DNA from: Bradyrhizobium campsiandrae
GTDB taxonomy: Bacteria > Pseudomonadota > Alphaproteobacteria > Rhizobiales > Xanthobacteraceae
DNA length: 64,000 bases
Direction: 5' to 3'
Assembly (NCBI RefSeq): GCF_014529705.1
Contig: NZ_JAANIH010000019.1
Span: forward strand, 1 to 64,000
Part shown: positions 18,302 to 28,351 of the stretch, piece after piece
Position numbering within the stretch: position 1 is the stretch's first letter
Layout: each line of letters opens with the position of its first letter
Program-made: the position numbers and the translations under genes
The notes under the pieces: generated by a model
The model's input: only the letters and a program-made list of their open reading frames with translations
Database searches by the model: none
What the model was told of the DNA's origin: nothing

Positions 18302-18313
18302 TGAGCACACGGC

Positions 18314-18955
18314 CTAGATCCACGGCTCTGACAGATGCTCCGCCTTAAGCGCCCGCAAAACTGCAGGACGTTCGGCAATCCTGTTGGCATAGGGTCCAAA
18401 ATGAGGCCAGCTCGCACCCGGCCGCGCCATGCCTCGAGACCAGCGGCAGAGAACAAAGGCATAGGCATCCAGTAGCGAATAGTCCTCGCCGAGCAGCCAA
18501 GGTCTCGCATTAATAGCCAGCTCAGCATCAATGATGTCGAACAACTCTGCAACACGCGTCTCGGCGCCAGAACGCAGCTTCACCTGAGCAGCCTCGTCTG
18601 CCGTCCACTTGTTCGGGTGTAGGTAATTTGACAATGCGGGGTGCAGGTTCGTGGCCAACCACATGAGCCACTTATAAAAATGGGCTCTGCCATCCGTTCC
18701 GAGCTCAGGTGCCAATCTTGATCCCGGATGTTTGTCCGCAAGATAGAGTGAGATCGCGGAGGCCTCGTAGAGGATCAGATCACGTTCTTTGAGCACCGGA
18801 ATTAGACCATTGGGATTGAGGTTCAAATACGCTTCGCGCTTGTGGATGCTTGCGTATCGATCGACGAAGACCAGTCGATGCTCGACGCCAATTTCGTGGA
18901 GCAGGATATGGGGAAGAAGGCTGATATAGCTGGGGTAGTAGTAAAGTTCGATCAT
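18314..18955 (-). CDS. Glutathione S-transferase
   Basis: A protein of 213 residues from ATG 18955 (MIELYYYPSYIS), which gives the canonical start; the frame extends to 19018. The thioredoxin-like N-domain (1-80) has NPNGLIPVLKERDLILYEASAISLYLADKHP, with the cis-Pro and glutathione gamma-Glu binding E-A-S. An all-helical C-domain with LLGEDYSLLDAYAFVLCRW follows. It conjugates glutathione to electrophiles or works in isomerisation; the subclass cannot be assigned. It is convergent with the COG4705 gene, with 12 bp between stops. Confidence 0.88.
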   Translation of the reverse strand: MIELYYYPSYISLLPHILLHEIGVEHRLVFVDRYASIHKREAYLNLNPNGLIPVLKERDLILYEASAISLYLADKHPGSRLAPELGTDGRAHFYKWLMWLATNLHPALSNYLHPNKWTADEAAQVKLRSGAETRVAELFDIIDAELAINARPWLLGEDYSLLDAYAFVLCRWSRGMARPGASWPHFGPYANRIAERPAVLRALKAEHLSEPWI

Positions 18956-19105
18956 CGTGCTGGCTCGGTGCAGGGAGAGACCGGAGGGGTCCTGGAAAAG
19001 TCCAATAATGCGCCACACAGGCGTCGCCGCGGTAACGTCCCTTAGCTCAAAGGAGCGGTTGGGAGCTGTTTCGTCATTGCGCCGGAGTACACGCCTGGTT
19101 GAAGA

Positions 19106-19822
19106 TCAATGCTCGCGGCTCGCGCTTTCCAGCGCATCGAGTAGGTCGTCGATTTCCATGCGTTTGCGGAAATCGGGGTCTACGAAGCGAGCCTTCACGA
19201 CGCCATCGCGCCCGACGACGAAGACCGCCGGGATCGGCAGCATCCAGCCGTCATTGCCGTGAAACCGCGCCATATCCTGATAGGACAGCAGTCCCTGGAT
19301 CTCCGTTCCCAACCAGATCGCCAGATTGAGGGAGAGCGCATAACCGTTGTCGAGATCGGTCAATACTGGGAAGGGCGCCGCGGAGTCGGCCTTGAACTGC
19401 TCGGTATATTCCTGCGTCTCCGGCATGATGGCAACGATCTGCGCGCCCATCGCCTCGATACGATCCTGCGCCTGGATCACCGCTCGGACGTTCAGCCGAC
19501 AATAAGGGCACCAATGACCTCGAAAGAACATGACCGCTACGGGGCCGCGCGCGATCAGCGAATCCAGCGTAACCAGCCGTCCCCTCTCGTCGGGCAACAC
19601 GAAGGCCGGCATCACCTCGCCCGGGCGAGGCGCGTTCTCTCCGCCACCATTCTCGGCTAATCGCGCGACGAGACGGTCGACCGCCTCGCCATAGGCGGGA
19701 AAGATCTCCCGGCCGGCTTTCGCATAAGCCCGAAGCTGCTCATTCAGCGTCCCCTCCATGTCACGGCAGCGCTGGAAGGCGAGCTTGAGCCGTTCTGCGT
19801 CGGCTGGGGAAAGGGATGTCAT
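19106..19822 (-). CDS. Peroxiredoxin-like (AhpC/TSA) protein
   Basis: A protein of 238 residues from ATG 19822 with GGAGCGG upstream; five more codons are open. An N-terminal helical extension of about 70 residues precedes a thioredoxin fold with AVMFFRGHWCPYCRLNVRA, so the active site is CPYC rather than a lone peroxidatic Cys. FPVLTDLDNGYALSLNLAIW and PAVFVVGRDGVVKARFVDPDF follow. This matches the peroxiredoxin-like family that shares features with thiol oxidoreductases. It is likely cytoplasmic and reduces peroxides or disulfides. Confidence 0.85.
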   Translation of the reverse strand: MTSLSPADAERLKLAFQRCRDMEGTLNEQLRAYAKAGREIFPAYGEAVDRLVARLAENGGGENAPRPGEVMPAFVLPDERGRLVTLDSLIARGPVAVMFFRGHWCPYCRLNVRAVIQAQDRIEAMGAQIVAIMPETQEYTEQFKADSAAPFPVLTDLDNGYALSLNLAIWLGTEIQGLLSYQDMARFHGNDGWMLPIPAVFVVGRDGVVKARFVDPDFRKRMEIDDLLDALESASREH

Positions 19823-20068
19823 TTTCCGCTCCGGCAAGAGTGAAGTCTATTATTCGGCATTTCGATCGCCTCGCAAGGGGCGCGCGTCCATCGAATGCCC
19901 GATCCCTGTCAAACGGAAATGCCGATCCCCAATCGGTTCGATAGCCGCCGCCTATCGCGCCGCGATAGCGCGGAGCTATCAGCTCCAGAGCCAGACGGCA
20001 TTTCACCTCCTTGAGGAGCCCGTCCATCCTCGTGTGGTCCAAAGCTCCCCATCCATGGAGGAAAACCC

Positions 20069-20563
20069 ATGAAACGTCAGATCATCCTGCGCATTGCGAA
20101 TATCGCCACCTCCCTTCTGCTATGCTGCCTCGTCCTTGCCGCTGCGACTTCGCTCGCGCGGGCCGACAGCGACGACGGCATCGTCCGGGTGAAGAGCGCG
20201 GTGTCGATGCCCGAAGCGATCAGCCGCATCAAGGCGGACATTTCCACCAAGGGCGTCAAATTCTTCCTTGAGGTCGACCAGTCGAAACTTGCCGCGGATG
20301 CCGGCATCAAGCTTCGGCCTTCGACATTGCTCATCTTCGGCAATCCTCCGCTTGGCACCCAGTTCATTACCGCCAATCCCAATGCCGGCCTCGATTGGCC
20401 TGTTCGCCTGCTCCTCACGCAAGATGAGAATGGCGACGACTGGGCCGTGTGGACCGACTTCGACTGGATCGCCAAGAGGCACAACATCCACAATCGCGAA
20501 GCGCAGTTCAAAATGGCCACCATGGTCGTGAAGTCGATTACCTCGACGATTACGACGAAGTAG
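20069..20563 (+). CDS. DUF302 secreted protein
   Basis: A protein of 164 residues. The signal peptide (about 1-31, ending SLARA) follows a GGAGG-preceded ATG. The mature part is a DUF302 domain: DGIVRVKSAVSMPEAISRI, FFLEVDQSKLAADAGIKLRPSTLLIFGNP, LDWPVRLLL and VWTDFDW. DUF302 proteins are small periplasmic proteins of unknown role, sometimes linked with sulfur or redox stress. It is the first gene of a same-strand run with an oxidoreductase, a cupin and an MFS gene. Confidence 0.88.
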   Translation: MKRQIILRIANIATSLLLCCLVLAAATSLARADSDDGIVRVKSAVSMPEAISRIKADISTKGVKFFLEVDQSKLAADAGIKLRPSTLLIFGNPPLGTQFITANPNAGLDWPVRLLLTQDENGDDWAVWTDFDWIAKRHNIHNREAQFKMATMVVKSITSTITTK

Positions 20564-20642
20564 CGGCCGAACGCGCGGGCGCCGGCGCGGCCCCCGCCCG
20601 GGGGCGCAAGCGAAACTCTGATCACGCAGTAGAGGCCGTTCC

Positions 20643-22004
20643 ATGACCAGCGAGAGATTCGATGTGGTGATCCTGGGTGGCGGCAACGCCGGCATCGGCG
20701 TGACCGGTCCGGTCCGGCGCGCCGGGCTCTCGGTCGCGATGATTGAGCCGCGTGAACTAGGCGGCACCTGCCCAAACCGCGGCTGCACGCCGAAGAAGAT
20801 CCTGGTCGCTGCGGGCCAAGCCCTGCACGATATTGATCGCGCGTCTGTGCATCACATTGCAGTTGGCAAGCCCCGGCTGAATTGGGCGGCACTGATCGAT
20901 CGTGAGAAGGCGATGATCAGGGACATTCCGTCCAATCTCGCCCGCGCTATGGCGCGCCGAGAAGTCGAGGTTATCAGGGGTAAGGGTGTCTTCGTCGCCC
21001 CCGACGCCATCGGCGTCGGCGACCGTCTGCTGCAGGCCAAGCACATCGTAGTTGCCACGGGGTCCAAGGTGCGAGCGCTGCCGATTCCTGGTGCCGAGCA
21101 CATGATCACCTCGGACGAGTTACTGAGCGAACGTGAACTGCCTGGTTCGGTGATATTCATCGGCGGCGGCGTAATCTCGCTGGAATTCGGGCATGTCTAC
21201 GCCCGGGCTGGCACCACGGTCTCGGTTCTGGAGGCCCTGCCGCAGCTCCTCCCCGTTATGGACTGCGATGCTGTCGCGCAACTTCACGCCGAAAGCGAAC
21301 GCATCGGCATCAAGATCACGACCGACGTCAAGGTCCGGCGGATCGAGCAGGTCGGCCATCGGCTCCGGGTGGTCTTCACGGATGGCGACATCGAACAGGC
21401 GCTCGAAGCGGATCGCGTCGTCAACGGCGCCGGCCGGATAGCCAACGTGGATGCGCTCGATTTGGCAAAAGGCCGGGTCGAGCAAGTAAACCGCCGCATC
21501 GTCGTAGATCGCTACTTGAGGTCGGCTTCAAACCCTCAGGTCCACGTATGCGGCGATGCCGTTCCTGTATCGCCCCAACTTTCCCCGCTCGCGACCTACG
21601 AAGGTGAGATAGTCGGCCGCAATATCGTTGACGGACCGCGTCACGCGCCCGATTACGCGGGCATCGCGACTTCAGTCTACACCGTGCCATCGCTGGCTGC
21701 CGTCGGCCTCACCGAAAACGCAGCGCAGCAGTCCGGGTTAACCATTGATGTGCACGTCAACGACATGCGCGACTGGTTCTCGTCTCAATCATATGCCGAG
21801 ACCGTCGCCTGGTCGAAAATAATCGTCGACCGGGCCAGCGACCTGATCCTCGGCGCGCACCTCGTTGGCCATGCCGGCCAGGAGCTCATCAACGTCTTTG
21901 GCCTCGCAATGAAGTTCGGCATCACTGCGAAGCAACTACGCGACAACGTCTACGCCTATCCGACCTTTTCGGCCGACATCAAGCACATGCTCGGGCACGC
22001 ATAG
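20643..22004 (+). CDS. Flavin disulfide reductase-like protein (mercuric/glutathione reductase superfamily)
   Basis: A protein of 453 residues. The FAD site is VVILGGGNAGIG (residues 8-19). The redox-active disulfide motif GGTCPNRGCTPKK has C43 and C48. The NAD(P)H site is FIGGGVISLEFG, and HVCGDA is the second FAD contact. The C-terminal dimer domain ends VYAYPTFSADIKHML, where classical enzymes have the active-site HPT; here the His is replaced by Tyr. This subgroup exists in bacteria and its substrate is unknown, so the name mercuric reductase would be too strong. It lies 79 bp after DUF302 and 111 bp before the cupin gene. Confidence 0.86.
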   Translation: MTSERFDVVILGGGNAGIGVTGPVRRAGLSVAMIEPRELGGTCPNRGCTPKKILVAAGQALHDIDRASVHHIAVGKPRLNWAALIDREKAMIRDIPSNLARAMARREVEVIRGKGVFVAPDAIGVGDRLLQAKHIVVATGSKVRALPIPGAEHMITSDELLSERELPGSVIFIGGGVISLEFGHVYARAGTTVSVLEALPQLLPVMDCDAVAQLHAESERIGIKITTDVKVRRIEQVGHRLRVVFTDGDIEQALEADRVVNGAGRIANVDALDLAKGRVEQVNRRIVVDRYLRSASNPQVHVCGDAVPVSPQLSPLATYEGEIVGRNIVDGPRHAPDYAGIATSVYTVPSLAAVGLTENAAQQSGLTIDVHVNDMRDWFSSQSYAETVAWSKIIVDRASDLILGAHLVGHAGQELINVFGLAMKFGITAKQLRDNVYAYPTFSADIKHMLGHA

Positions 22005-22115
22005 CGACGCGCTATCGTTTCGAGAGACAGACGGCATTTCAAGGCGCGGTCAACTTCGTCGAAGCTGCACCCATAGCCGGACCAAAAAGGTTACGGCGAA
22101 AAAGGAGACCTGCCG

Positions 22116-22598
22116 ATGTTCAAGAACTTCAAGCTATCGCATGCGATCTGGACCGGAGCTGCCCTCGTCGGCGCGCTCACGCTCACCACGCAACCGGTGT
22201 TCGCGGGTGAATGTCCGGCCGGCAAGATCAGGCCCAATGCTCAGCCGATGGTCGATTACAAGCCCGTTGGCGTAACCGACGTCACGCTCGGCTCAATCGA
22301 CCTTGGCAAACAGCCGGCGCATATCGAGGGCCGCGAGTTGCGCTTCCGCAAACTGACCATCGAGCCTGGCGGCATTGTCCCCTGGCACAGCCACGACGAC
22401 CGGCCGGCACTTATCTTTGTGCAACAGGGCGAGATCGTCGAATACGCCTCCAATTGCGTCGACCCGATCGTGCACAAGGCCGGCGACCTTCGCCCCGAGG
22501 TTTTCGGCACCTCGCACTGGTGGAAGAACCTCGGCAAGGAAACGGTCATTCTCTATGTCGGCGACGTCCGCAAGGATCCGGCCGACCACAATATGTAA
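22116..22598 (+). CDS. Secreted cupin-domain protein
   Basis: A protein of 160 residues with a signal peptide (about 1-30, PVFAGE). The single-domain cupin has metal ligands visible in PWHSHDDRPALIFVQQGEIVEY (two His and a downstream Glu) and a fourth His in the second motif region (GTSHWWKNLG). Two further Cys lie in GECPAG and SNCVD. It is a periplasmic metal-dependent enzyme or binding protein of unknown substrate. RBS AGGAG precedes ATG 22116. It lies between the flavin reductase and an MFS transporter and is likely co-transcribed. Confidence 0.85.
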   Translation: MFKNFKLSHAIWTGAALVGALTLTTQPVFAGECPAGKIRPNAQPMVDYKPVGVTDVTLGSIDLGKQPAHIEGRELRFRKLTIEPGGIVPWHSHDDRPALIFVQQGEIVEYASNCVDPIVHKAGDLRPEVFGTSHWWKNLGKETVILYVGDVRKDPADHNM

Positions 22599-22628
22599 CG
22601 AGCGCTCCCAGCCCCCGCCTCGTTACCG

Positions 22629-22680
22629 GATGCGACGACCCGGGATCCCCCGTGCTCCCCAGCACGCCGGGCGTCACATC
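22629..22680 (+). promoter_or_regulatory. Long hairpin between cupin and MFS genes
   Basis: GATG-C-GACG-A-CCCGG (22629-22643) pairs with CCGGG-CGTC-A-CATC (22667-22680), with an inner stem CGTGCT-CCCC-AGCACG (22651-22666). CTCTTT follows, and the MFS ribosome site begins about 14 bases later. It could be a partial terminator or an mRNA stability element separating the two genes. Confidence 0.55.
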
Positions 22681-22708
22681 CTCTTTCGAAATGAGGAGAT
22701 GTCGCGCA

Positions 22709-23920
22709 ATGACCGATCTATCCACGAGCATGGAGCCGGTTACGGCCGAGATGCACGAGCATTCGCCAGGCGTTGCGCTTCGATCACTGGTGATCGGACT
22801 GACCGCATTCCTGACCGTCGTCGATCTGTTCGCAACCCAGGCGATTCTCCCGTCTCTTACGCGCCACTATGGCGTGACCCCCGCCGCGATGGGATTTGCG
22901 GTCAACGCCAGCACGTTTGGCATGGCAATCTCAAGTCTCGTCGTAGGCTTCTTCAGCCCCCATATCGACCGACGATTCGGCATCCTTCTCAGCCTCTCCC
23001 TGTTGGCGATACCTACGAGTCTGCTTGCGATAGCCCCTGGTATCACCGTCTTCATGATCTTGCGTGTCGCGCAGGGCCTGTTCATGGCTTCGGCCTTCAC
23101 CCTGACGCTTGCCTACCTCGGTGAGCGATGCAGCGCGATGGATACCGGCGGAGCATTTGCCGCCTACATCACGGGTAACGTAGCCAGCAATCTGATTGGC
23201 CGACTGATCTCCGCCGCGCTTGCCGACAGTCTCGGCCTTGCCTGGAACTTCTATTTCTTCGCGGCCCTAAACCTCGCCGGCGCTGCGTTGGTCTACTTCT
23301 CCATACACCGCGTGCAACCGATGCAGTCCGTAACCGCGAACGACTCACCAGTTCGCGCCATGCTTGAGCATTGGCGAACACCACGGCTGCGCGCTGCCTT
23401 CGGCATCGGTTTCTGCATTCTGTTCGCCTTTATCGGTACCTTCACGTTCGTGAATTTCGTTCTGGTGCGACCGCCACTGTCGCTCGGCATGATGGACCTT
23501 GGCTTTGTCTACTTCGTCTTTCTGCCGTCCATTCTGACGACACTGCTCGCCGGAAAAGTCGCCGTTGGGCTCGGTAGTCGCATGACTGTCTGGATCGGCC
23601 TCGGCGTTGCCGCCGTGGGCCTTCCTTTGATGCTGACGTCTCATCTGCCCCAAGTCCTGACTGGAATGGTCCTGGTCGGCGTCGGGACGTTCTTTGCGCA
23701 GGCCGCTGCGACTGGATTCGTCGGTCAGGCTGCGGTCAAGAACCGGGGGATCGCGAGCGGCACCTATCTCGCCTGCTATTTTCTTGGAGGAGTAGTGGGA
23801 ACCGCTACCCTCGGCAGACTTTTCGACACCTTCGGGTGGATGGCCTGCGTGTTCGGCGTGGCCGGCGCATTGGCCATCGCAGCCTTACTCACGGCAATGC
23901 TGACACCACAGCATCATTGA
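22709..23920 (+). CDS. MFS transporter
   Basis: A protein of 403 residues from ATG 22709, supported by GAGGAG just upstream; the frame open from 22211 is a shadow of the cupin gene. Twelve membrane helices are expected. The first half has VVDLFATQAILPSLTRHYGV and SPHIDRRFGILLSLSL (the loop 2-3 motif A position); the second half has VGFVGQAA-type and YLACYFLGGVVGTATLGRLFD segments. It resembles YnfM/AraJ-like drug or metabolite exporters. The upstream genes suggest export of a product or toxic compound handled by the redox proteins; this is inference. Confidence 0.88.
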   Translation: MTDLSTSMEPVTAEMHEHSPGVALRSLVIGLTAFLTVVDLFATQAILPSLTRHYGVTPAAMGFAVNASTFGMAISSLVVGFFSPHIDRRFGILLSLSLLAIPTSLLAIAPGITVFMILRVAQGLFMASAFTLTLAYLGERCSAMDTGGAFAAYITGNVASNLIGRLISAALADSLGLAWNFYFFAALNLAGAALVYFSIHRVQPMQSVTANDSPVRAMLEHWRTPRLRAAFGIGFCILFAFIGTFTFVNFVLVRPPLSLGMMDLGFVYFVFLPSILTTLLAGKVAVGLGSRMTVWIGLGVAAVGLPLMLTSHLPQVLTGMVLVGVGTFFAQAAATGFVGQAAVKNRGIASGTYLACYFLGGVVGTATLGRLFDTFGWMACVFGVAGALAIAALLTAMLTPQHH

Positions 23921-23965
23921 TCGCCGAACCGCAGCATCGGCCTAGTCTGTGGAGTTTAAGCTGCT

Positions 23966-24001
23966 GAAAACAACCGTTTGAAAAATCAGGTTCTCAAACG
24001 G
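23966..24001 (-). terminator. Hairpin downstream of tRNA-Lys
   Basis: CCGTTTGA (23974-23981) pairs with TCAAACGG (23994-24001). Read on the minus strand the stem is followed by TTGTTTT, a usable intrinsic terminator for the tRNA transcript. It may also end the MFS transcript from the other side. Confidence 0.6.
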
Positions 24002-24024
24002 CTTTGCTAGCTAAGCTATTGAAA

Positions 24025-24100
<76 letters not shown>

Positions 24101-24267
24101 GAAAGGCGGTCAATGCCTTGCGAGGCCGGTCGTTTAGCAAAGCGATCCGGCGATGGCAAGCGATGTGACGCATGTTTTCCAAGGTTCTTCCACAACCCCG
24201 AAAACGCGAAAAGCCGCCGGATTCCAGCGGCTTCTCCAAGGTTAATATCCGGGGAATCCCGGCGCGC

Positions 24268-24846
24268 TCAAAGACGCCCTTCCCGATCAGGGCCACCGTC
24301 ACGGTCGCCGCCGCGGAAATGGTCCATCATCCGGTCCATGCCGTGCTCCATGAAGTGCCGGGACGGCCCGTCCCCGCCCTCACCAAATGGGCCGCGATGG
24401 TGGGTCAGCACGGCAAGGCGCCGCTTCTGGCCGTCATCGAGGGTCTTGTAGAGCGGGTCGGCGGCGTCGGCGATCTTCTTCAGCGCCGCAGAGGTCGCGC
24501 CCATGTCGTCAGCGCGCTGGCGCAGACGGGCAACCGGATCCTCGGGCTTGTCCCTGTTCGAGTCGCCTGGACCGGCGCTCATCCGCGCATTGGCGCGGTC
24601 GATGCGCAGCTTGGCGAAGTCGCGCACGGCCGCCTCGACCGGCGGCCACAGCTTCTCCTGATCGGCGTTGAGCTTCAGCCCGGCATGGACGGCGGCGATG
24701 CGCGCGTCGACAAAGGCGGCGCGGTCTTCCGGGTTCATGCGCGTGTGGCGGAAGTGCTCCATCCACGGGTGATGATATTGGGCATAAACCGCGCCCGAGC
24801 CGGCGATGCTGAGCACAGCGATGGCGGCGATGGTGAACTTCCTCAT
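24268..24846 (-). CDS. Spy/CpxP-like periplasmic protein (LTXXQ)
   Basis: A protein of 192 residues. Its signal peptide is MRKFTIAAIAVLSIAGSGAVYA. The mature part is mostly helical with RMNPEDRAAFVDARIAAVHAGLKLNADQEKLW, the LTxxQ-type motif in the form LNADQ, and later TLDDGQKRRL, the second such motif. The C-terminal tail is His/Met/Asp/Gly-rich (HFMEHGMDRMMDHFRGGDRDGG), which suggests metal contact. Spy-like proteins are periplasmic chaperones that respond to envelope stress or metals. Single gene. Confidence 0.85.
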   Translation of the reverse strand: MRKFTIAAIAVLSIAGSGAVYAQYHHPWMEHFRHTRMNPEDRAAFVDARIAAVHAGLKLNADQEKLWPPVEAAVRDFAKLRIDRANARMSAGPGDSNRDKPEDPVARLRQRADDMGATSAALKKIADAADPLYKTLDDGQKRRLAVLTHHRGPFGEGGDGPSRHFMEHGMDRMMDHFRGGDRDGGPDREGRL

Positions 24847-25044
24847 CCGAACCTCCTCTGGAAGGGTGCCCTGAAGATGAGCATGGCCGAGCCCGCGCGC
24901 AACTTACAATCTGGACAGAGAGGCCACCCTTACGAAGATGTAACGCCTTGATCTGGATCAAGTAGCAAACCGGACATCATCTGCAACAAAAGGCTTCTGC
25001 GCCGCGGCACGGAAGTCCTCTGCTTCACCCATCCTGCGCTTGGC

Positions 25045-26046
25045 TTAGTTGGTCGTGCTCTTCGCTTCCTTCTGGAATTCGTCGATCAGCGGCTGGCCGA
25101 CCCGGCTTGCGGCGTCCTTGTAGACCGGCTCCATCGCCTTGCGCATCGCCTCGTCCTGCTCGCTCGTCAGCTTGATGATCTCGCTCTTGCCGCTCTTCTT
25201 GATCTCGGCGAGCGCGTCGTCGTTTTCCTTCTGCGACTGCGCGTTGTTGAAGTCGGTCGCTTCCTTCATCGCCTTCGACAGATGCTCGCGGATGTCGGCC
25301 GGCAGATCGTCCCAGAACTTCTTGTTCACGATCACGACGTAGCCGATGTAACCGTGATTGGTCTCGGTGATGTACTTCTGCACCTCGTGCATCTTCTGGG
25401 TATAGATGTTGGACCAGGTGTTCTCCTGGCCGTCGACGACGCCGGTCTGCAGCGCCTGGTAGACTTCCGAGAACGCCATCACCTGCGGCAACGAGCCGAG
25501 CGCCTTGAACTGGGCCTGCAGCACCCGCGAGGACTGGATGCGGAACTTGACTCCCTGATAGTCCGCCGGCGTGATCAGCTTCTTGTTGGCGCTCATCTGC
25601 TTGAAGCCGTTGTCCCAATAGGCAAGGCCGGTGATGCCTTTCGGCTCCAGCAGCTTGAGCAGCTTGGCCCCTAACGGGCCTTCCGTCACCTTCCGCAGCG
25701 TCTTCAGATCGGGCAGGATATAGGGCAGATCGAACACCTCGAATTCGCGGATGCCGAGCGGCCCGAATTTCGAGTTGGACGGCGCCAGCATCTGCACGCT
25801 GCCGAGCTGGAGTGCCTCGAGCTCTTCCTTGTCCTTGTACAGCGTCGAGTTCGGGTAGACCTCGACCTTGACCTTGCCGTTCGTGTACTTCTCGGCGAGC
25901 TCCTTGAATTTTTCGGACGCCTTGCCCTTCGGCGTGTCGGTCGCGACCACGTGGCTGAACTTGATGATGATCGGGTCGGCGCTGGCGGGGCCGGCAAGGC
26001 CCAAAGCCAACACCGCCACGGACGCCGCGATCGCGAAGGTGCGCAT
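25045..26046 (-). CDS. dctP: TRAP transporter substrate-binding protein, DctP family
   Basis: A protein of 333 residues with a signal peptide (about 1-23, GPASA). The DctP fold is shown by IIIKFSHVVATDTPKGKASEKFKELAEKYTNGKVKVEVYPN, then FRIQSSRVLQAQFKALGSLPQVMAFSEVYQALQTGVVDGQEN. The latter includes the conserved Arg that holds the carboxylate of the ligand. No DctQ/DctM genes lie in the window, so it is an orphan or its membrane partners lie elsewhere. The expected ligand is a C4-dicarboxylate or a related acid. Confidence 0.93.
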   Translation of the reverse strand: MRTFAIAASVAVLALGLAGPASADPIIIKFSHVVATDTPKGKASEKFKELAEKYTNGKVKVEVYPNSTLYKDKEELEALQLGSVQMLAPSNSKFGPLGIREFEVFDLPYILPDLKTLRKVTEGPLGAKLLKLLEPKGITGLAYWDNGFKQMSANKKLITPADYQGVKFRIQSSRVLQAQFKALGSLPQVMAFSEVYQALQTGVVDGQENTWSNIYTQKMHEVQKYITETNHGYIGYVVIVNKKFWDDLPADIREHLSKAMKEATDFNNAQSQKENDDALAEIKKSGKSEIIKLTSEQDEAMRKAMEPVYKDAASRVGQPLIDEFQKEAKSTTN

Positions 26047-26187
26047 AGTCTCTCCCTGTTGTTATTTGGGCCGCGCGGAGGCGGCCGATCTTGATCCGGC
26101 AGCATCAATAGCGGCTCGCGCATTGAGCCGCTATTGGCCGTTAGCAGGGCAGCTATTCATGATGAATGGCGCAAGCACTGCTGCGCT

Positions 26188-26322
26188 CCCTCTCCCCGCT
26201 TGCGGGAGAGGGTCTGTCCGTAACGGGACAAGTCCCTATGTGGAAAGAACCCTCACCCGCCACGCGTGGGGCGATGCTTCGCATCGCCCGGGCGTGTCGG
26301 CCTCTCCCGCAAGCGGGAGAGG
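26188..26322. repeat. Palindromic intergenic repeat (REP/BIME-like)
   Basis: It contains three nested inverted repeats: a CCTCTCCC-type stem at 26188-26212, GGGCGATGC-TTC-GCATCGCCC at 26269-26289, and CCTCTCCCGC-AA-GCGGGAGAGG at 26301-26322. It lies between the leuA stop and the dctP start region. A short related palindrome is at 52200-52220. It is typical of dispersed repeats of this genus and may act as a terminator for leuA. Confidence 0.75.
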
Positions 26323-26349
26323 CGAAGCCAACGTGCGGCAGCGTAAACG

Positions 26350-27912
<1,563 letters not shown>

Positions 27913-28351
27913 TATCAAATTTCCTTTTGAGCTTTTGCGCCGTCAGTCCGGTGGGCGCTTGAGGTGTCCGATGATCTCGACCAACCCCTGAGTGCCCAGG
28001 CGCGTGTCGCCCAGCCGGCCCTCAGGGGCAAGTAAGAAGAAGCCCGCCAAGAAGGAGGGTGGGCAGCCCGGCCGGGATCGTGGCGGCGGCCAAAGCCACC
28101 TCCCCCGAAATCCCATCGATTTGGCCGCGAATCAGCATTGCCAGACCCTTTTGAGCCCCAAATCCTCGGTCAAAACCGTTGACGGTTGGTTGCCGGGAGG
28201 CTCGGTAAAGTCGTTTCTAGACGAGAAACGGCCGCAACTGCAACGCCAAAAGATGGTCAGCACGGCTGACATGATTGGGGCCAACCACCAGCGCCGGCCG
28301 AATAGCCATGTCATTGACGGCGTGCGAAACCGACCTGGCGTCGGCACGCCA
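27913..28351. other. Leader/intergenic region upstream of leuA
   Basis: This 439-bp gap has no supported gene. On the minus strand it contains an 8-bp stem CCCCTGAG/CTCAGGGG (27985-27992 with 28021-28028) about 75-115 bases before leuA. I saw no leucine-rich leader peptide. Confidence 0.5.

Noticed and set aside
20643..22004. Annotation as mercuric reductase with a mer operon
   Set aside because: No MerR, MerT, MerP or HMA domain is nearby, and the C-terminal vicinal Cys pair of MerA is missing.
22211..22708. Long N-terminal extension of the MFS protein
   Set aside because: It is the cupin gene read in another frame; ATG 22709 has a strong ribosome site.
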